Shown here in pieces: positions 63,615 to 64,000 of a stretch of 64,000 nt of DNA. The DNA is taken from assembly GCF_002252675.1 (NCBI RefSeq), contig NZ_NQKY01000007.1, positions 100,517 through 164,516 on the forward strand, written 5' to 3'. The position numbers and the translations under genes are program-made. The notes below the pieces were generated by a model. That model searched no databases. It was not told the DNA's origin and was given only the letters and a program-made list of their open reading frames with translations. The DNA comes from Synechococcus sp. BO 8801. GTDB taxonomy: Bacteria > Cyanobacteriota > Cyanobacteriia > PCC-6307 > Cyanobiaceae. Positions within the stretch are counted from its first letter, which is position 1. Each line of letters begins with the position of its first letter.

Positions 63615-64000
63615 TCATGGCAACGCCATCAGGGCCTCCAGCACCACGGCCCGGAACCGGGGCCGCTGCAGCAGCGGCAGGCCCAGCGACGGCGGCAGGG
63701 CGTCGGTGAGCCGGTTGGCGGCCAGGGCCAGGGGCAGGGCGGGGCCAGACAGGGGCAGCGGAGCGTCCTCGGGACTGGGGGCACTGTATGGAGTGGCGCG
63801 GCAGCGGCCACCGGTGACCGCCTCCAGGTGGGCCAGGAACGCCGCCCCCAGCGGCCCCTCCAGCGGGTGATGCAGCAGCCAGGGTGCTGGCTGGGCAGGG
63901 GCTCCGGCCGGCTGAACCGGCGCCGGCAGCGCCGCCAGCTCGGCGGCCAGGGCCCTCTGCCAGGCGGGCCAGGCCCCCAGGAACGGCAGACGCCGCACGG
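63615..64000 (-). CDS. Unknown protein, 5' part beyond the window
   Basis: The last 127 or so codons of a gene whose start is to the right. FLGAWPAWQRALAAELAAL and PRFRAVVLEALMAL are visible; I do not recognise a domain. Picocyanobacteria place a conserved hypothetical between cobA and nirA, which would fit, but this is inference. Confidence 0.6.
   Translation of the reverse strand, partial: VRRLPFLGAWPAWQRALAAELAALPAPVQPAGAPAQPAPWLLHHPLEGPLGAAFLAHLEAVTGGRCRATPYSAPSPEDAPLPLSGPALPLALAANRLTDALPPSLGLPLLQRPRFRAVVLEALMALP

Overview
The window is a GC-rich (roughly 65-70% by eye), gene-dense chromosomal segment of an alpha-cyanobacterium, most likely a Cyanobium/Synechococcus-type picocyanobacterium. 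The reasons are the urea-transporter/formamidase edge, the SbtA-SbtB bicarbonate module with its own Na+/H+ antiporter, an ArsM/ArsS arsenosugar cluster, a ModB-ModC fusion beside moa/moe genes, and a cobA placed as in marine Synechococcus nitrogen-assimilation islands. No ribosomal RNA is present, so the genus is an inference.

Layout. 1-2.1 kb: end of urtE, an FmdB-type zinc-ribbon protein and formamidase (nitrogen scavenging). 2.2-17.2 kb: housekeeping and biosynthesis, mostly minus strand. It includes a queC-pabB-pabC operon, queE-pyrG, an ecotin-like protease inhibitor, dps, aspS, gcvT, speE-speB, a Tat-type exported beta-carbonic anhydrase, an ArfB-like hydrolase and mazG. 18-20.9 kb: sbtA, sbtB, a strong terminator and a CPA2 antiporter, i.e. 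Na+-driven bicarbonate uptake. 20.9-28.9 kb: an arsenic cluster with arsS, arsC, a DUF547 lipoprotein, two glycosyltransferase-like proteins, a TVP38-flavoprotein fusion and arsM. Their combination points to arsenate reduction, methylation, adenosylation and probably glycosylation or lipid attachment.

29.4-41.5 kb: a tRNA-Val(TAC) gene carries a 12.0-kb integrated element bounded by a perfect 45-bp direct repeat (29462-29506 and 41428-41472). The element has a tyrosine integrase, an excisionase/AlpA-like protein, a primase-like protein and a DUF3987 helicase-like protein, two different iteron arrays, and a Nu1-like small terminase. It also carries a secreted nuclease, several small ORFs and an AT-richer two-gene cassette (a two-TM protein plus a protein with a HEPN-type RN-x3-H motif). 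It has no capsid or tail genes. This is the architecture of a phage satellite (PICI- or tycheposon-like), and it is the most interesting part of the window.

41.5-53.4 kb: accessory genes next to the element. These are RelBE- and Phd/VapC-type toxin-antitoxin pairs, a LuxR-type regulator, an isochorismatase-like hydrolase, a glutamine-synthetase-like ligase, a VapBC pair, a diguanylate cyclase, a Nudix hydrolase, an Mrr-like protein with a degenerate active site, a MOSC protein, and an aminotransferase/FAD-monooxygenase operon. 53.7-64 kb: a large EAL-GAF-GGDEF membrane protein, then molybdenum cofactor synthesis and molybdate uptake (moaD, moaE, moeA, moaC, modBC, modA), cobA and one gene cut by the window end. 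Together with urtE/fmdA this fits a nitrate/urea assimilation neighbourhood.
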